Assembly: GCF_019218885.1 (NCBI RefSeq)
Contig: NZ_JAHUWT010000003.1
Location: 186,001 to 250,000, forward strand
Direction of reading: 5' to 3'
Source: Bordetella sp. BOR01
GTDB lineage: Bacteria > Pseudomonadota > Gammaproteobacteria > Burkholderiales > Burkholderiaceae_B
DNA: 64,000 nt
Made by a program: the position numbers and the translations under genes. Under the pieces are notes generated by a model, which was given only the letters and a program-made list of their open reading frames with translations, searched no databases and was not told the origin of the DNA. Below, piece after piece: positions 19,016 to 28,028 of this stretch. Numbering within the stretch: position 1 is the first letter of the stretch; every line of letters starts with the position of its first letter.

Positions 19016-19714
19016 ATGTCTTATGTCTTTTCCCTCGCCGCGCCGGCCGGCATTCCCGTCGTAGGCAGCGCGGACCGCTACCCCGTGCGCCGCGTCTACT
19101 GCGTGGGCCGCAACTATGCCGCACACGCCCGCGAAATGGGCTTCGACCCCGACCGCGAACCGCCCTTCTTCTTCTGCAAGCCGGCCGACGCGGTCGTGCC
19201 GGCCGAGGCCGGCGCCACGCTGGAAATTCCCTATCCGCCCGAAACCGCCAACTATCACTACGAGATCGAATTGGTGGCGGCCATCGGCAAGGGCGGCGCC
19301 AATATCGCCGTCGAGCAGGCGCTGGACCATGTGTGGGGCTATGCCGTGGGCCTGGACATGACCCGCCGCGACCTGCAGATGAAAATGCGCGAAGCCGGCC
19401 GGCCCTGGGAACTGGGCAAGGCCTTCGACCACAGCGCGCCCATCGCGCCGCTACATCGCGCGGCTGAGGCGGGCGACCTGTCGCGCGCCGGCATCTGGCT
19501 GCAGGTCAACGGCCAGGACCGCCAGCGCAGCGACACGTCGAAACTGATCTGGTCGGTGGCCGAGACCATTGCTTATCTGTCCAAGTACTTCCGCCTGGAA
19601 CCGGGCGACCTGATCTACACCGGCACGCCCGAAGGCGTGGGGCCGGTCAAGACAGGCGACCTGATGGAAGGCGGCGTCGAAGGATTGGAGCCCTTGCGCG
19701 TGCGCGTGGTGTAA
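19016..19714 (+). CDS. fumarylacetoacetate hydrolase-family fumarylpyruvate hydrolase
   Basis: 232 residues of the FAH superfamily: [15 protein letters not shown], then F-F-F-C-K-P-A-D-A, and the metal-ligand segment Y-H-Y-E-I-E-L-V (about residues 78-85). The C-terminal [12 protein letters not shown] is diagnostic. It hydrolyses fumarylpyruvate to fumarate and pyruvate, the last step of the GSH-dependent gentisate route (NagK-like). The ATG at 19016 lies 37 bp after the dioxygenase stop; the longer frame upstream overlaps that gene and is not used. Confidence 0.9.
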   Translation: MSYVFSLAAPAGIPVVGSADRYPVRRVYCVGRNYAAHAREMGFDPDREPPFFFCKPADAVVPAEAGATLEIPYPPETANYHYEIELVAAIGKGGANIAVEQALDHVWGYAVGLDMTRRDLQMKMREAGRPWELGKAFDHSAPIAPLHRAAEAGDLSRAGIWLQVNGQDRQRSDTSKLIWSVAETIAYLSKYFRLEPGDLIYTGTPEGVGPVKTGDLMEGGVEGLEPLRVRVV

Positions 19715-19726
19715 GGGCCTGCCGAT

Positions 19727-20986
19727 ATGAAACCCGATACCGAAGTCATCATCATCGGAGCCGGCGTAGGCGGCCTGGTATTGGCCCTGAGCCTGCACCA
19801 GGCCGGCATAGGCTGCCGCGTCTATGAAGCCGTGACCGAGATCCGGCCGCTGGGCGTGGGCATCAACCTGCTGCCGCACGCCGCACGCGAACTGGACGAA
19901 CTGGGGCTGCTGCCGGCACTGGACACCCTGGGCGTGCACACCCGCGAATCGATCTTCTTCACCCGCCATGGCCAGTTCATCTACAGCGAACCGGCCGGCA
20001 AGGCGGCCGGCTACGACTGGCCGCAATATTCGATTCATCGCGGCGACTTGCAGATGGCCTTGCTGGCCGCCGTGCGCGAGCGCCTGGGCGCCGACAGCGT
20101 GGTCACCGACCGGCGCTGCGTGCGCGTGGACCAGGATGCCGACCATGTCACGGTGCACCTGGCCAACGCCGCCGGCGAGACGCTGGCACCGGTACGCGGC
20201 GCCATCGCGGTCGGCTGCGACGGCATCCACTCGGCCCTGCGCAAGCAGTTCTATCCCGACGAAGGCGCGCCGCGCTATTCGGGCGTGAACATGTGGCGCG
20301 GCGTCACCCGCCACAAGCCCTTCCTCAGCGGCGCCAGCATGGTGCGCGCGGGTTGGCTGGCCAGCGGCAAGATGGTCATCTACCCCATCCGCGACACCAT
20401 CGACGCGGACGGCAACCAACTGGTCAACTGGGTGGCCGAGATTGAATCGCCGGTGCCTGCCCAGCGCGACTGGACGCGCGCCGGCCGGCTGGAAGACTTT
20501 TATCCGGCCTTCGCCGACTGGCAGTTCGACTGGCTGGACGTGGCGGCACTGATCCGCAACGCCGAGTCGATACTGGAATATCCCATGGTGGACCAGGACC
20601 CGCTGCCCACCTGGACGCGCGGGCGCGTGACGCTGCTGGGCGATGCCGCCCACCCCATGGTGCCGCGCGGCTCGAACGGCGCCGGCCAGGCGGTGATCGA
20701 CGCGCGCTTCCTGGCGGGGCAGCTCAAGCAACGGGGGCTGGGCAACGCGGCCCTGCAGGAATACGACCGCGTGCGGGTCGAGGCCACCACGCGCGTGGTG
20801 CTGACCAACCGCAGCAATCCGCCCGATGCCATCTTGCGCGAAGTGTACGAACGCTCGGGCGACCGTCCGTACGAGCGTATCGAAAACGTCATCAGCCGCG
20901 AAGAGCTGGAAGGCATCTCGAACCGCTACAAGCAGATCGCCGGATTCGACCCGGCCGGCCTCAAAGCACGGCCGTCGTTTCTGTAG
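19727..20986 (+). CDS. PhzS-like FAD-dependent aromatic hydroxylase
   Basis: 419-residue class A flavin monooxygenase. FAD motif I-I-G-A-G-V-G-G-L is at about residues 8-16, the D-G motif is C-D-G-I-H-S-A-L-R, and the second FAD motif is G-D-A-A-H-P-M-V-P-R-G-S-N-G-A-G-Q-A. The blocks I-R-P-L-G-V-G-I-N, Y-S-I-H-R-G-D-L-Q-M and M-W-R-G-V-T are closest to PhzS (5-methylphenazine-1-carboxylate 1-monooxygenase). It uses NAD(P)H and O2, probably to hydroxylate an aromatic acid. Its place between gentisate genes suggests a step that feeds or extends the pathway. The substrate cannot be read from sequence; a separate, clearer 3-hydroxybenzoate 6-hydroxylase is at the other end of the cluster. Confidence 0.82.
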   Translation: MKPDTEVIIIGAGVGGLVLALSLHQAGIGCRVYEAVTEIRPLGVGINLLPHAARELDELGLLPALDTLGVHTRESIFFTRHGQFIYSEPAGKAAGYDWPQYSIHRGDLQMALLAAVRERLGADSVVTDRRCVRVDQDADHVTVHLANAAGETLAPVRGAIAVGCDGIHSALRKQFYPDEGAPRYSGVNMWRGVTRHKPFLSGASMVRAGWLASGKMVIYPIRDTIDADGNQLVNWVAEIESPVPAQRDWTRAGRLEDFYPAFADWQFDWLDVAALIRNAESILEYPMVDQDPLPTWTRGRVTLLGDAAHPMVPRGSNGAGQAVIDARFLAGQLKQRGLGNAALQEYDRVRVEATTRVVLTNRSNPPDAILREVYERSGDRPYERIENVISREELEGISNRYKQIAGFDPAGLKARPSFL

Positions 20987-21025
20987 CAGGCGCCCGCCCC
21001 ATAAATACAAAAAGGAGAGACAAGC

Positions 21026-21991
21026 ATGAAGACCCTGATCCGCGCCGCGGCCGCGCTGGCCCTGTCATTGGCCGCGGCGGCCAGCCACGCCGCCTGGCCC
21101 GAACGCCCCATCACCCTGGTGGTGCCTTTCACGCCCGGCACCGGCATCGACCTGATCGCGCGCCAACTGGCCGCGCACCTGCCGCAGGCACTGGGCCAGC
21201 CGGTGGTGGTAGAGAACCTGGCCGGCGCCAGCGGCAACATCGGCACCGAAAAAGCCGCGCGCGCCGAGCCCGACGGCTATACCTTCCTGGTAACCGTGAA
21301 CACGCTGGTCATGAACAGCAGCCTGTACAAGGGCAAGCTGCATTTCGACCCGTTGAAAGACCTGGCGCCCATCGGCCAGACCTCGTGGGGTTCGCTGCTG
21401 CTGGTCACCCACCCGTCGAATCCCGCCAACACCGTGGCCGACGTGACCAAGGCCGCCCAGGCCGCGCCCGGCAAGCTGACTTACGGCACGCCCGGCGTGG
21501 GCACGCCGCACCACCTGTCTATGGCGCTGTTCCTGGACCGTACCCAGGCCCGCATGCTGCACGTGCCCTACAAGGGCACTGCGGGCGCCGTGACCGACAT
21601 GCTGGGCGGGCGCCTGGACTATATGTTCCTGCCCGTGCACGTGGCGCTGCCCCAGGTGCGGGCGGGCAAGCTGAAAGTCATCGCCACCGGCAGCCCCAAG
21701 CGGCTGCCGCAATTGCCCGATGTGCCCACGCTGACCGAAGCCGGCCTGCAAGGCGCCGACGTGGACATGTGGTACGGCGTATTCGCCCCCACCGGCACCC
21801 CGGAGGCGATCGTGCAACGCATGAACCAGGCCATCAACGTCATCCTGCAAGACCCGGCCACCGCCCGCGCCTTCGACGCCCAGGGCATGGTGCCGGCCAC
21901 GTCCACCCCCGCCGAGTTCGGCGCGCTGGTCGCCAAAGACGCCAAACGCTGGGACGACATCATCACGCGCACCGGCATCAGCGCCGACTGA
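21026..21991 (+). CDS. Bug-family TTT solute-binding protein
   Basis: 321 residues with a signal peptide (to about residue 22) and the Bug signature: W-P-E-R-P-I-T-L-V-V-P-F-T-P-G-T-G, then V-V-E-N-L-A-G-A-S-G-N-I-G-T and P-D-G-Y-T-F. Bug proteins are periplasmic, fold as two lobes and bind carboxylates, often aromatic or dicarboxylic acids, for a tripartite tricarboxylate transporter. AAGGAGAG lies 10 bases before the ATG. No TctA/TctB membrane partner is nearby, so it must use a transporter encoded elsewhere or act as a sensor. Its place in the gentisate operon suggests an aromatic acid ligand. Confidence 0.88.
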   Translation: MKTLIRAAAALALSLAAAASHAAWPERPITLVVPFTPGTGIDLIARQLAAHLPQALGQPVVVENLAGASGNIGTEKAARAEPDGYTFLVTVNTLVMNSSLYKGKLHFDPLKDLAPIGQTSWGSLLLVTHPSNPANTVADVTKAAQAAPGKLTYGTPGVGTPHHLSMALFLDRTQARMLHVPYKGTAGAVTDMLGGRLDYMFLPVHVALPQVRAGKLKVIATGSPKRLPQLPDVPTLTEAGLQGADVDMWYGVFAPTGTPEAIVQRMNQAINVILQDPATARAFDAQGMVPATSTPAEFGALVAKDAKRWDDIITRTGISAD

Positions 21992-22028
21992 ACGCCCCGA
22001 TTCCATCCGCCACCGCCAGTAGACATTC

Positions 22029-22667
22029 ATGCAACTGCACAGCTTCTTCAATAGCTCGACCTCGTACCGCGTGCGCATCGCGCTGGGGCTCAAGGGCCTG
22101 CCGTACGACTACGTGCCGGTCAATATCCGGAAACTGGAACACCGCGCCGCGGACTACGTGGCGCGCAACCCGTCGGCCAATGTGCCGCTGCTGGACGACG
22201 GCCGGATCGCGCTGGGGCAGTCGCTGGCCATCATCGATTACCTGGATGCCATGCACCCCGAGCCGCGCCTGATTCCCGCCGATACGGTGGCGCGCGCACG
22301 CGTGCTGGAACTGTCGTACGCGATCGCCTGCGACATGCATCCGGTGAACAACCTGCGCATCCTGCGCTACCTGCAGGACGTGCTGGGCGCATCGGACGAG
22401 CAGAAGAACACCTGGTACCGCCATTGGATCAACGAAGGCATGGCCACGGTCGAGGCCTTGCTGGCGCGCCATGGCACGGGCCCGTACTGCTTCGGCGCGG
22501 CTCCCACACTGGCCGACTGCTGCCTGGCGCCGCAGATCGCCAACGCACAACGCATGGGCTGCGACCTGGCGGCCTATCCGCTGGCCTTGCGTGTGTATGC
22601 GCATTGTGCCGAACAGCCGGCTTTCCGGCAGGCGGCCCCGGGCGCCCAACCCGACAGCAACCCCTAG
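22029..22667 (+). CDS. glutathione-dependent maleylpyruvate/maleylacetoacetate isomerase (zeta GST)
   Basis: 212 residues. The GST N-terminal domain begins L-H-S-F-F-N-S-S-T-S-Y-R-V-R-I-A-L, with the zeta-class S-S-x-S-Y-R-V-R motif that activates GSH. N-P-S-A-N-V-P-L-L follows, and the helical domain has A-C-D-M-H-P-V-N-N-L-R. The enzyme isomerises maleylpyruvate to fumarylpyruvate using GSH as cofactor (NagL-like), linking the dioxygenase and the hydrolase encoded upstream. It lies between the Bug gene (37 bp) and the aldehyde dehydrogenase gene (13 bp). Confidence 0.9.
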   Translation: MQLHSFFNSSTSYRVRIALGLKGLPYDYVPVNIRKLEHRAADYVARNPSANVPLLDDGRIALGQSLAIIDYLDAMHPEPRLIPADTVARARVLELSYAIACDMHPVNNLRILRYLQDVLGASDEQKNTWYRHWINEGMATVEALLARHGTGPYCFGAAPTLADCCLAPQIANAQRMGCDLAAYPLALRVYAHCAEQPAFRQAAPGAQPDSNP

Positions 22668-22680
22668 GAAAAACCGCATC

Positions 22681-24126
22681 ATGCGCACAGCTCAACATTA
22701 CATAGACGGCCATTGGGTGGACCTGGGCGCGGGCGCCGCGCACGGCGAATCGATCAACCCCGCCACCGGCGAACCTGCCGCCAGATTCGCGGCAGGCAGC
22801 CCCGCCGACGCCGATGCCGCCATTGCCGCGGCCCGCCGCGCCTTCGACCAGACCGACTGGCGACGCTCGCCGCGGTTGCGATCCGACGTGCTGCTGCGGT
22901 TTGCCGACCAGTTGGCCGCCCATACCGACGAAATTGCCGACTGGCTGGTCATCCTGAATGGCAAGCTGCGCCGCGAAGCCTTGGGCGAGATCGCGGCAGG
23001 CGTGTCGGAACTGCGCTACTACGCCGGGCTGGCGCGCAACCTGGCCGGACGCGTCCTGGAGGTAGAACCGGGCTGCTATGCCTCGCTGGAACGCGAAGCG
23101 GCCGGCGTCGCTGTCATCATCCTGCCCTGGAACGCCCCGATCACGCTATTGGTCCGGTCGCTCGCGCCGGCCCTGGCCGCCGGCTGCACGGCGGTCATCA
23201 AGCCCGCCTTCCAGACCGCGCTGGCCCACAATCTGGCACTGCAATGCCTGACGACCGACGAGCGCGTGCCGGCGGGCGCCGTCAATTCGGTGATCGAGGC
23301 CGGTTCGGCGGTCTCGCAGCAATTGTGTGCGTCTCCCGACGTCGATGTGATCAGCTTCACCGGCTCGACCGCGGTGGGCAAGCGCATTGCGGCAACGGCG
23401 GCCGGGACGTTGAAGCGGCTGTCGCTCGAACTCGGCGGCAAGGCGCCAGCCCTGGTATTCGATGACATCGACCTGGACCGCGCGGTAGCCGGTATTGTTT
23501 CGGGCAGCCTGATCCTGGCCGGCCAGCAATGCACGGCCATCAGCCGCGTGTTGGTGCAAGGCAGCATCTACGATGCGTTCGCCGATCGGCTGGCCGCGGC
23601 TTACCGCGCCGTGCGGGTAGGCCGCGGGGATGATCCGCAGGCGCAGATGGGCAGCCTGATCGATGTCGCGAATCGCGATCGCATCGCCGGCCTGATGGAA
23701 CAAGCCGGGTCAATCGGCCGGGTGCTGGTGCAGGGACGCATCCCGGGCGGCGACCTGGCCCGCGGCGCGTTCCTCTCGCCCAGCCTGGTCGCTATCGAAG
23801 ACCTGCAGTCTGACTATATACAACGCGAGCTGTTTGGTCCGCTGCTGGTGATGGAGCGCTTCGACACCGAAGAGCAGGCCCTGCACCGGGCCAACGCCAC
23901 GCGCTACAGCCTGGCCTCCAGTGTGTGGTCTGGCGACGCCCTGCGCATCCGCCGCGTGGCCGCCCGCATGCGCTTCGGCACGGTCTGGGCCAATACGCAC
24001 AACAAGCTGTTCGCCGAAGCCGAAACAGGCGGCCATGCCGACAGCGGCTATGGGCGGCTGCATGGCCAGGAAGGCCTGAATGATTTCCTGGAAACCAAAC
24101 ACTTCTACTGGGAAACGCGAGCCTGA
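22681..24126 (+). CDS. NAD(P)-dependent aldehyde dehydrogenase
   Basis: 481 residues of the ALDH superfamily. It has I-L-P-W-N-A-P-I (cofactor and oxyanion Asn region), F-T-G-S-T-A-V-G-K-R, the general base in L-E-L-G-G-K-A-P and the catalytic Cys in G-Q-Q-C-T-A. C-terminal E-L-F-G-P-L-L-V is present. It would oxidise an aldehyde to a carboxylate. With the ThDP enzyme next door a plausible pair is 2-oxoacid decarboxylation followed by aldehyde oxidation, for example hydroxybenzaldehyde to hydroxybenzoate, but the substrate is inferred from context only. ATG 22681 directly follows the isomerase; the longer frame overlaps that gene. Confidence 0.87.
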   Translation: MRTAQHYIDGHWVDLGAGAAHGESINPATGEPAARFAAGSPADADAAIAAARRAFDQTDWRRSPRLRSDVLLRFADQLAAHTDEIADWLVILNGKLRREALGEIAAGVSELRYYAGLARNLAGRVLEVEPGCYASLEREAAGVAVIILPWNAPITLLVRSLAPALAAGCTAVIKPAFQTALAHNLALQCLTTDERVPAGAVNSVIEAGSAVSQQLCASPDVDVISFTGSTAVGKRIAATAAGTLKRLSLELGGKAPALVFDDIDLDRAVAGIVSGSLILAGQQCTAISRVLVQGSIYDAFADRLAAAYRAVRVGRGDDPQAQMGSLIDVANRDRIAGLMEQAGSIGRVLVQGRIPGGDLARGAFLSPSLVAIEDLQSDYIQRELFGPLLVMERFDTEEQALHRANATRYSLASSVWSGDALRIRRVAARMRFGTVWANTHNKLFAEAETGGHADSGYGRLHGQEGLNDFLETKHFYWETRA

Positions 24127-24197
24127 AGGCCGCCCCGTTCACCTGCGGGCCTGTGCCAGCCTCACGGCGCGGGGCCGCACGCGACTCTGGAGACAAC

Positions 24198-25940
24198 ATG
24201 AACAAGCAGGATCCCGCCACTGCGGCACACAGCACCGCGCACTATTTCCTGGAAGGGCTGAACGACATCGAAGTCGACTACATTTTTTCCAACTTGGGTA
24301 CCGACCATGTATCCCTGATCGAGGAAATGGCGCGCTGGAAGCAGGAAGGCCGCGCCACTGCGCAGGTCGTGCTGTGCCCGCACGAGAATGTGGCCATCCA
24401 CATGGCGGCGGGATATGCCGCCATGACCGGCCAGGGCCAGGCGGTGATGGTGCACGTGGACGCGGGCACGGCCAATGCCGCCATGGGCCTGCACAATATG
24501 TTCCGCAGCCGGCTGCCCGTCATGCTGATGGCCGGCAAGGCACCCTACACACTGCGTGGCGAACTGCCGGGGTCGCGCGACAACTATGTCCATTTCGTAC
24601 AGGATCCGTTCGATATCGGCAGCCTGGTGCGGCCCTATGTGAAATGGGAATATTCGCTGCCATCGGGTGTCGTGGCCAAAGAGGCCCTGCGCCGCGCCCA
24701 CACCGTCATGCAAAGCGATCCGCCCGGCCCCGTGTACATGACGCTGCCGCGCGAAACCCTGGCCGAGACCTGGCCGGCCGCACAGATCCAGGAGTTCCCG
24801 CAAGCCAGCTACGGCTCGGTTGCCCTGGGTGGCATCGACCCGCAGGCCGCCGAATCCATCGCCCGCCAGTTGATTGCCGCGCGCCAGCCCGTAGTCGTCA
24901 CGGCCTATCTGGGGCGCAAGGCCAAGGCGGTGGCTGCGCTCGAGGCGCTGGCTCGACGCTGCGGCATCCGGGTGTACGAATTCATGCCCACGCACATGAA
25001 TATCTCGCGCGAGTCGCCCTGCTTCGGCGGCTTCGATCCCAAACCCGGGCTGGCCGACGCCGATGTGGGCCTGCTGCTCGATGTCGATGTGCCATGGCTG
25101 CCGCAGTTCACGCAGGCACACCCCGGCACGCGCTGGACGCACATCGACGTAGATCCCCTCAAGCGTGATTTCCCCATGTGGGGATTCGCCACCCACACGC
25201 GCCTGCAGGCCGATTGCGGCCGGGCGCTGGAACAAATATTGGAAGCGGTCGAACGCCTGGCCACGCCGGATTTCGATCAAGGCGCGGCCGCACGGGTCGC
25301 TGGCTGGGAACCCGCCAATGCCGAGCGGCGGGCGCGCCTGGCCCGCGCGGCGCAAGAGCGCGGCGCGCCCGGCGGCATCTCGCCCCAGTACGTCTGCGCG
25401 GCAGTGGGGGCTGCCATCGCCCCGCATGACATCGTGATCAACGAGGCAATCCGCAATTCGCCGGCCGTGCTGGGCCAGATTCCACGTACACAGCCTCTGA
25501 CATTGCTTGGCTGCTCGGGCGGCGGGCTGGGCTACAGCGGCGGAATCGCGCTGGGCGTGAAACTGGCGCGCCCCGATGTGCGCGTCGTGCAATTCGTCGG
25601 CGACGGGGGTTTTCATTTCTCTACGCCTGCCTCGGTCTATGCCGTTGCACAGAACTACCGGCTGCCCATCCTGACTGTGGTGCTCGACAACGGCGGGTGG
25701 CAAGCGGTGAAAGAAGCCGTGCTGCGCGTCTATCCGGATGGCGATGCTGCCGCCGCCAACGAATTCCAGGCCCGCCTGGCGGGCGAAAAGCGCGGATTCG
25801 AACAGATTGCGCAAGCATTCGGCGGCCATGGCGAATATGTGCAAGACCCCGACGAACTGCCTGCCGCCATCGCGCGCTGCCTGCAAGCGCTCGATGCGGG
25901 CCGTGCCGCCGTGCTCAATGTCAAAGTCAGCCAGCTCTGA
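24198..25940 (+). CDS. thiamine-diphosphate-dependent enzyme, acetolactate synthase-like
   Basis: 580 residues with the three-domain layout of the ALS/benzoylformate decarboxylase family. The catalytic Glu lies in C-P-H-E-N-V-A-I-H-M-A-A-G-Y-A (about residue 60). The central domain is Rossmann-like. The ThDP/Mg motif is G-D-G-G-F-H-F-S with V-V-L-D-N-G-G-W about 25 residues on; the usual N-N is D-N here. It would cleave or ligate a 2-oxoacid. Neighbours (aldehyde dehydrogenase upstream, 2-hydroxyacid-type reductase 10 bp downstream) favour a decarboxylase role; acetolactate synthesis is unlikely without a regulatory subunit. The ATG at 24198 has GGAGA upstream. Confidence 0.82.
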   Translation: MNKQDPATAAHSTAHYFLEGLNDIEVDYIFSNLGTDHVSLIEEMARWKQEGRATAQVVLCPHENVAIHMAAGYAAMTGQGQAVMVHVDAGTANAAMGLHNMFRSRLPVMLMAGKAPYTLRGELPGSRDNYVHFVQDPFDIGSLVRPYVKWEYSLPSGVVAKEALRRAHTVMQSDPPGPVYMTLPRETLAETWPAAQIQEFPQASYGSVALGGIDPQAAESIARQLIAARQPVVVTAYLGRKAKAVAALEALARRCGIRVYEFMPTHMNISRESPCFGGFDPKPGLADADVGLLLDVDVPWLPQFTQAHPGTRWTHIDVDPLKRDFPMWGFATHTRLQADCGRALEQILEAVERLATPDFDQGAAARVAGWEPANAERRARLARAAQERGAPGGISPQYVCAAVGAAIAPHDIVINEAIRNSPAVLGQIPRTQPLTLLGCSGGGLGYSGGIALGVKLARPDVRVVQFVGDGGFHFSTPASVYAVAQNYRLPILTVVLDNGGWQAVKEAVLRVYPDGDAAAANEFQARLAGEKRGFEQIAQAFGGHGEYVQDPDELPAAIARCLQALDAGRAAVLNVKVSQL

Positions 25941-25950
25941 GGGCCGCGAC

Positions 25951-26925
25951 ATGCCGATGAACACCCCGCTGCCGCGCATCCTGGTCGTGGGCTGCGGCGC
26001 CATGGGGGGGATCGTTGCCGCCCACTTGTGCCGCGTGGCCGAGGTGACGGTACTGGACATCAATGCAACGCATATCGAGGCGATCCGCGCCACGGGCCTG
26101 CGCATCGAGGGCGAGGCGGCCTTTGTTGCGCATCCCCGCGCCGTGTCCAGCGCGGCCGCGCTGGACACGGAGGCGTTCGAGGCCGTGATCTTCATGACCA
26201 AGTCGGGGCAGACGGCGCATGCGGTGCATGACCTGCGCGACGTGCTGGCGGCCACGCCATTGCGGGTGACACTGCAGAACGGCATGGGCAACAGCGAACA
26301 GTTGATCGGCGGAGAGCAGGCCTGCGTGGCGCGCGGCGTCTGCCTTGATGCCGGCCGCTATCTCGAGCCGGGACGCATCCTGCACCTCATCCGAGGCAAC
26401 ATCACCTGGCTGGGCCCCGTGCACGGCACACTGGCCGACTGTGCCTGGCTGGCCGACGCACTGTCGGCCAGCGGCTTGCCCGCGCGCACGCTGGAAGACC
26501 CGATGGATGCCGTCTGGTCGAAGTTCATTTTCAACAGCGTAATGAACCCGATAGGCGCACTGGTATTGGGCGTGAACGCGGCGCGCTACGGCTCGCCCGA
26601 GATCCGCGCCCTGATCGACGACATGGCGCAGGAGTGCATACAGGTGGTGCAAGCCCTTGGCGGGCGGCTGGCATTCGATCCGATGGAGCTGGTCAAGCAG
26701 ACCCGCGCGGGCACCCGGCCCGTCACGCGGCATGCCGGCTCGATGGCATTGGATATCGAGCGCGGCGCCGCCACCGAGATCGACGAACTGACCGGCTTCA
26801 TCGTGCGCGAAGGCGAGCGCCTGGGCCTGGACGTGCCCATCTGCCGTACGGTCTACCGCCTGGTCAAGGGAGTCGAACTGGCACGAGCCGCTCAGTTGTC
26901 CGAGCAAGACGCAAGACACGCGTAG
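25951..26925 (+). CDS. ketopantoate reductase (ApbA/PanE)-like dehydrogenase
   Basis: 324 residues. N-terminal NAD(P) fold has V-V-G-C-G-A-M-G-G-I at about residues 11-20. The substrate-binding segment L-Q-N-G-M-G-N and the catalytic Lys region W-S-K-F-I-F-N-S-V-M-N-P (about 190-201) match the PanE family. C-terminal helical domain is present. PanE-family members in catabolic clusters often act on 2-oxo/2-hydroxy acids other than ketopantoate. It starts 10 bp after the ThDP gene, so it is in the same transcript. It could interconvert a 2-hydroxyacid and the 2-oxoacid used by that enzyme; true pantothenate synthesis is less likely here. Confidence 0.8.
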   Translation: MPMNTPLPRILVVGCGAMGGIVAAHLCRVAEVTVLDINATHIEAIRATGLRIEGEAAFVAHPRAVSSAAALDTEAFEAVIFMTKSGQTAHAVHDLRDVLAATPLRVTLQNGMGNSEQLIGGEQACVARGVCLDAGRYLEPGRILHLIRGNITWLGPVHGTLADCAWLADALSASGLPARTLEDPMDAVWSKFIFNSVMNPIGALVLGVNAARYGSPEIRALIDDMAQECIQVVQALGGRLAFDPMELVKQTRAGTRPVTRHAGSMALDIERGAATEIDELTGFIVREGERLGLDVPICRTVYRLVKGVELARAAQLSEQDARHA

Positions 26926-26933
26926 TAGCAGCC

Positions 26934-26963
26934 CTTCAACAGAAGCGGCTTCAACAGAAACGG
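26934..26963 (+). repeat. tandem 15-bp duplication
   Basis: CTTCAACAGAAGCGG is followed immediately by CTTCAACAGAAACGG (one mismatch) in the gap between the PanE-like gene and the next Bug gene. It probably arose by slippage; no function is evident. Confidence 0.8.
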
Positions 26964-26995
26964 CCAGCGAGCCGTTCGACTTAAGGAGACATATT

Positions 26996-27985
26996 GTGTT
27001 CAGAACCTCTTTACTGGCATGCCGGCTGTGCCTTGCACTGGCACTGGTGCTGGCTGGCATCGCGGCCGCGCCGGTTGCGCAGGCCGCCCAACCCTACCCA
27101 TCCCGCCCTATCACCATCATCGTGGGGTACTCGGCCGGTGGCGCCAATGACATCCTGGCACGCATCGTGGCCGACAAGATGTCCAGCATCCTGAAGCAGT
27201 CGATCATTGTCGAGAACAAGCCGGGGGTTGCCTCGATTATCGGCGCCACCTATGTCGCCAAGGCTCCCGCGGACGGCTATACGCTGCTGATGGGCGCCAG
27301 CGGCCCCATTTCGTTCAATCCTTCCCTGTACAAGAGCCTGCCGTACTCGCCGGACAAGGATCTGACGCCCATCTCGCTGGTGGGCACCTTTCCGCTGCTC
27401 TTGCTGACCCAGGCCTCGAATCCCGCCACGGCCACCGTGCCCGGCCTGATCGAATACAGCAAGGCTCATCCAGAGGCCGCCAATTACAGCGCCAGCGCAG
27501 CCTCATTCCAGCTGATCACTGAACTGTTCAAGAACAAGACCAATAGCAACTTTGTCTATGTTCCCTACAAGGGCAGCGCCGATTCGATCACGGCCGTCGC
27601 CCGCGGGGACACCGCCATGACGCTGGTGGACTCGGGGCCGGGCCTGGCGGCCGTCAATGGTGGTCGCGTGCGCGCGCTGGCCGTCACATCGGCCGAGCGC
27701 ATGCCATACCTGCCCGATGTGCCCACCATGCGCGAACTGGGCCTGGACCTGGACGTGCAGCTCTGGAGCGGCCTGTTCGCGCCGGCGAATACACCGCGCG
27801 AGGTCATTGCCACGCTGCAGCAAGCCGTGCAGCAAGCCATCACCGCGCCCGAAGTCAAGCAGCGCATCGCCGCGCTGTCGATCACTCCCACCAGCAGCGC
27901 GCCGGACGCGTTGGCCGCACAAGTCACCGACGAGATTGCGCTGTGGAAGAAAGTCGCCACCGAGGCGGGGATACAGCCCAACTGA
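26996..27985 (+). CDS. Bug-family TTT solute-binding protein
   Basis: 329 residues with a signal peptide cleaved near A-A-Q-A-A (about residue 31). Family blocks are Y-P-S-R-P-I-T-I-I-V-G-Y-S-A-G-G-A-N-D, V-E-N-K-P-G-V-A-S and A-P-A-D-G-Y-T-L. It starts at GTG 26996, set by a perfect AAGGAG at 26983-26988. The second of three plus-strand Bug genes in the catabolic cluster, it is followed 43 bp later by the PchB-like gene. It is a periplasmic ligand binder, the ligand probably an organic acid. Confidence 0.88.
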   Translation: MFRTSLLACRLCLALALVLAGIAAAPVAQAAQPYPSRPITIIVGYSAGGANDILARIVADKMSSILKQSIIVENKPGVASIIGATYVAKAPADGYTLLMGASGPISFNPSLYKSLPYSPDKDLTPISLVGTFPLLLLTQASNPATATVPGLIEYSKAHPEAANYSASAASFQLITELFKNKTNSNFVYVPYKGSADSITAVARGDTAMTLVDSGPGLAAVNGGRVRALAVTSAERMPYLPDVPTMRELGLDLDVQLWSGLFAPANTPREVIATLQQAVQQAITAPEVKQRIAALSITPTSSAPDALAAQVTDEIALWKKVATEAGIQPN

Positions 27986-28028
27986 GCCCTTGCGCCGGCC
28001 TCAGGCCATTACCAGACAGAGACAGACC

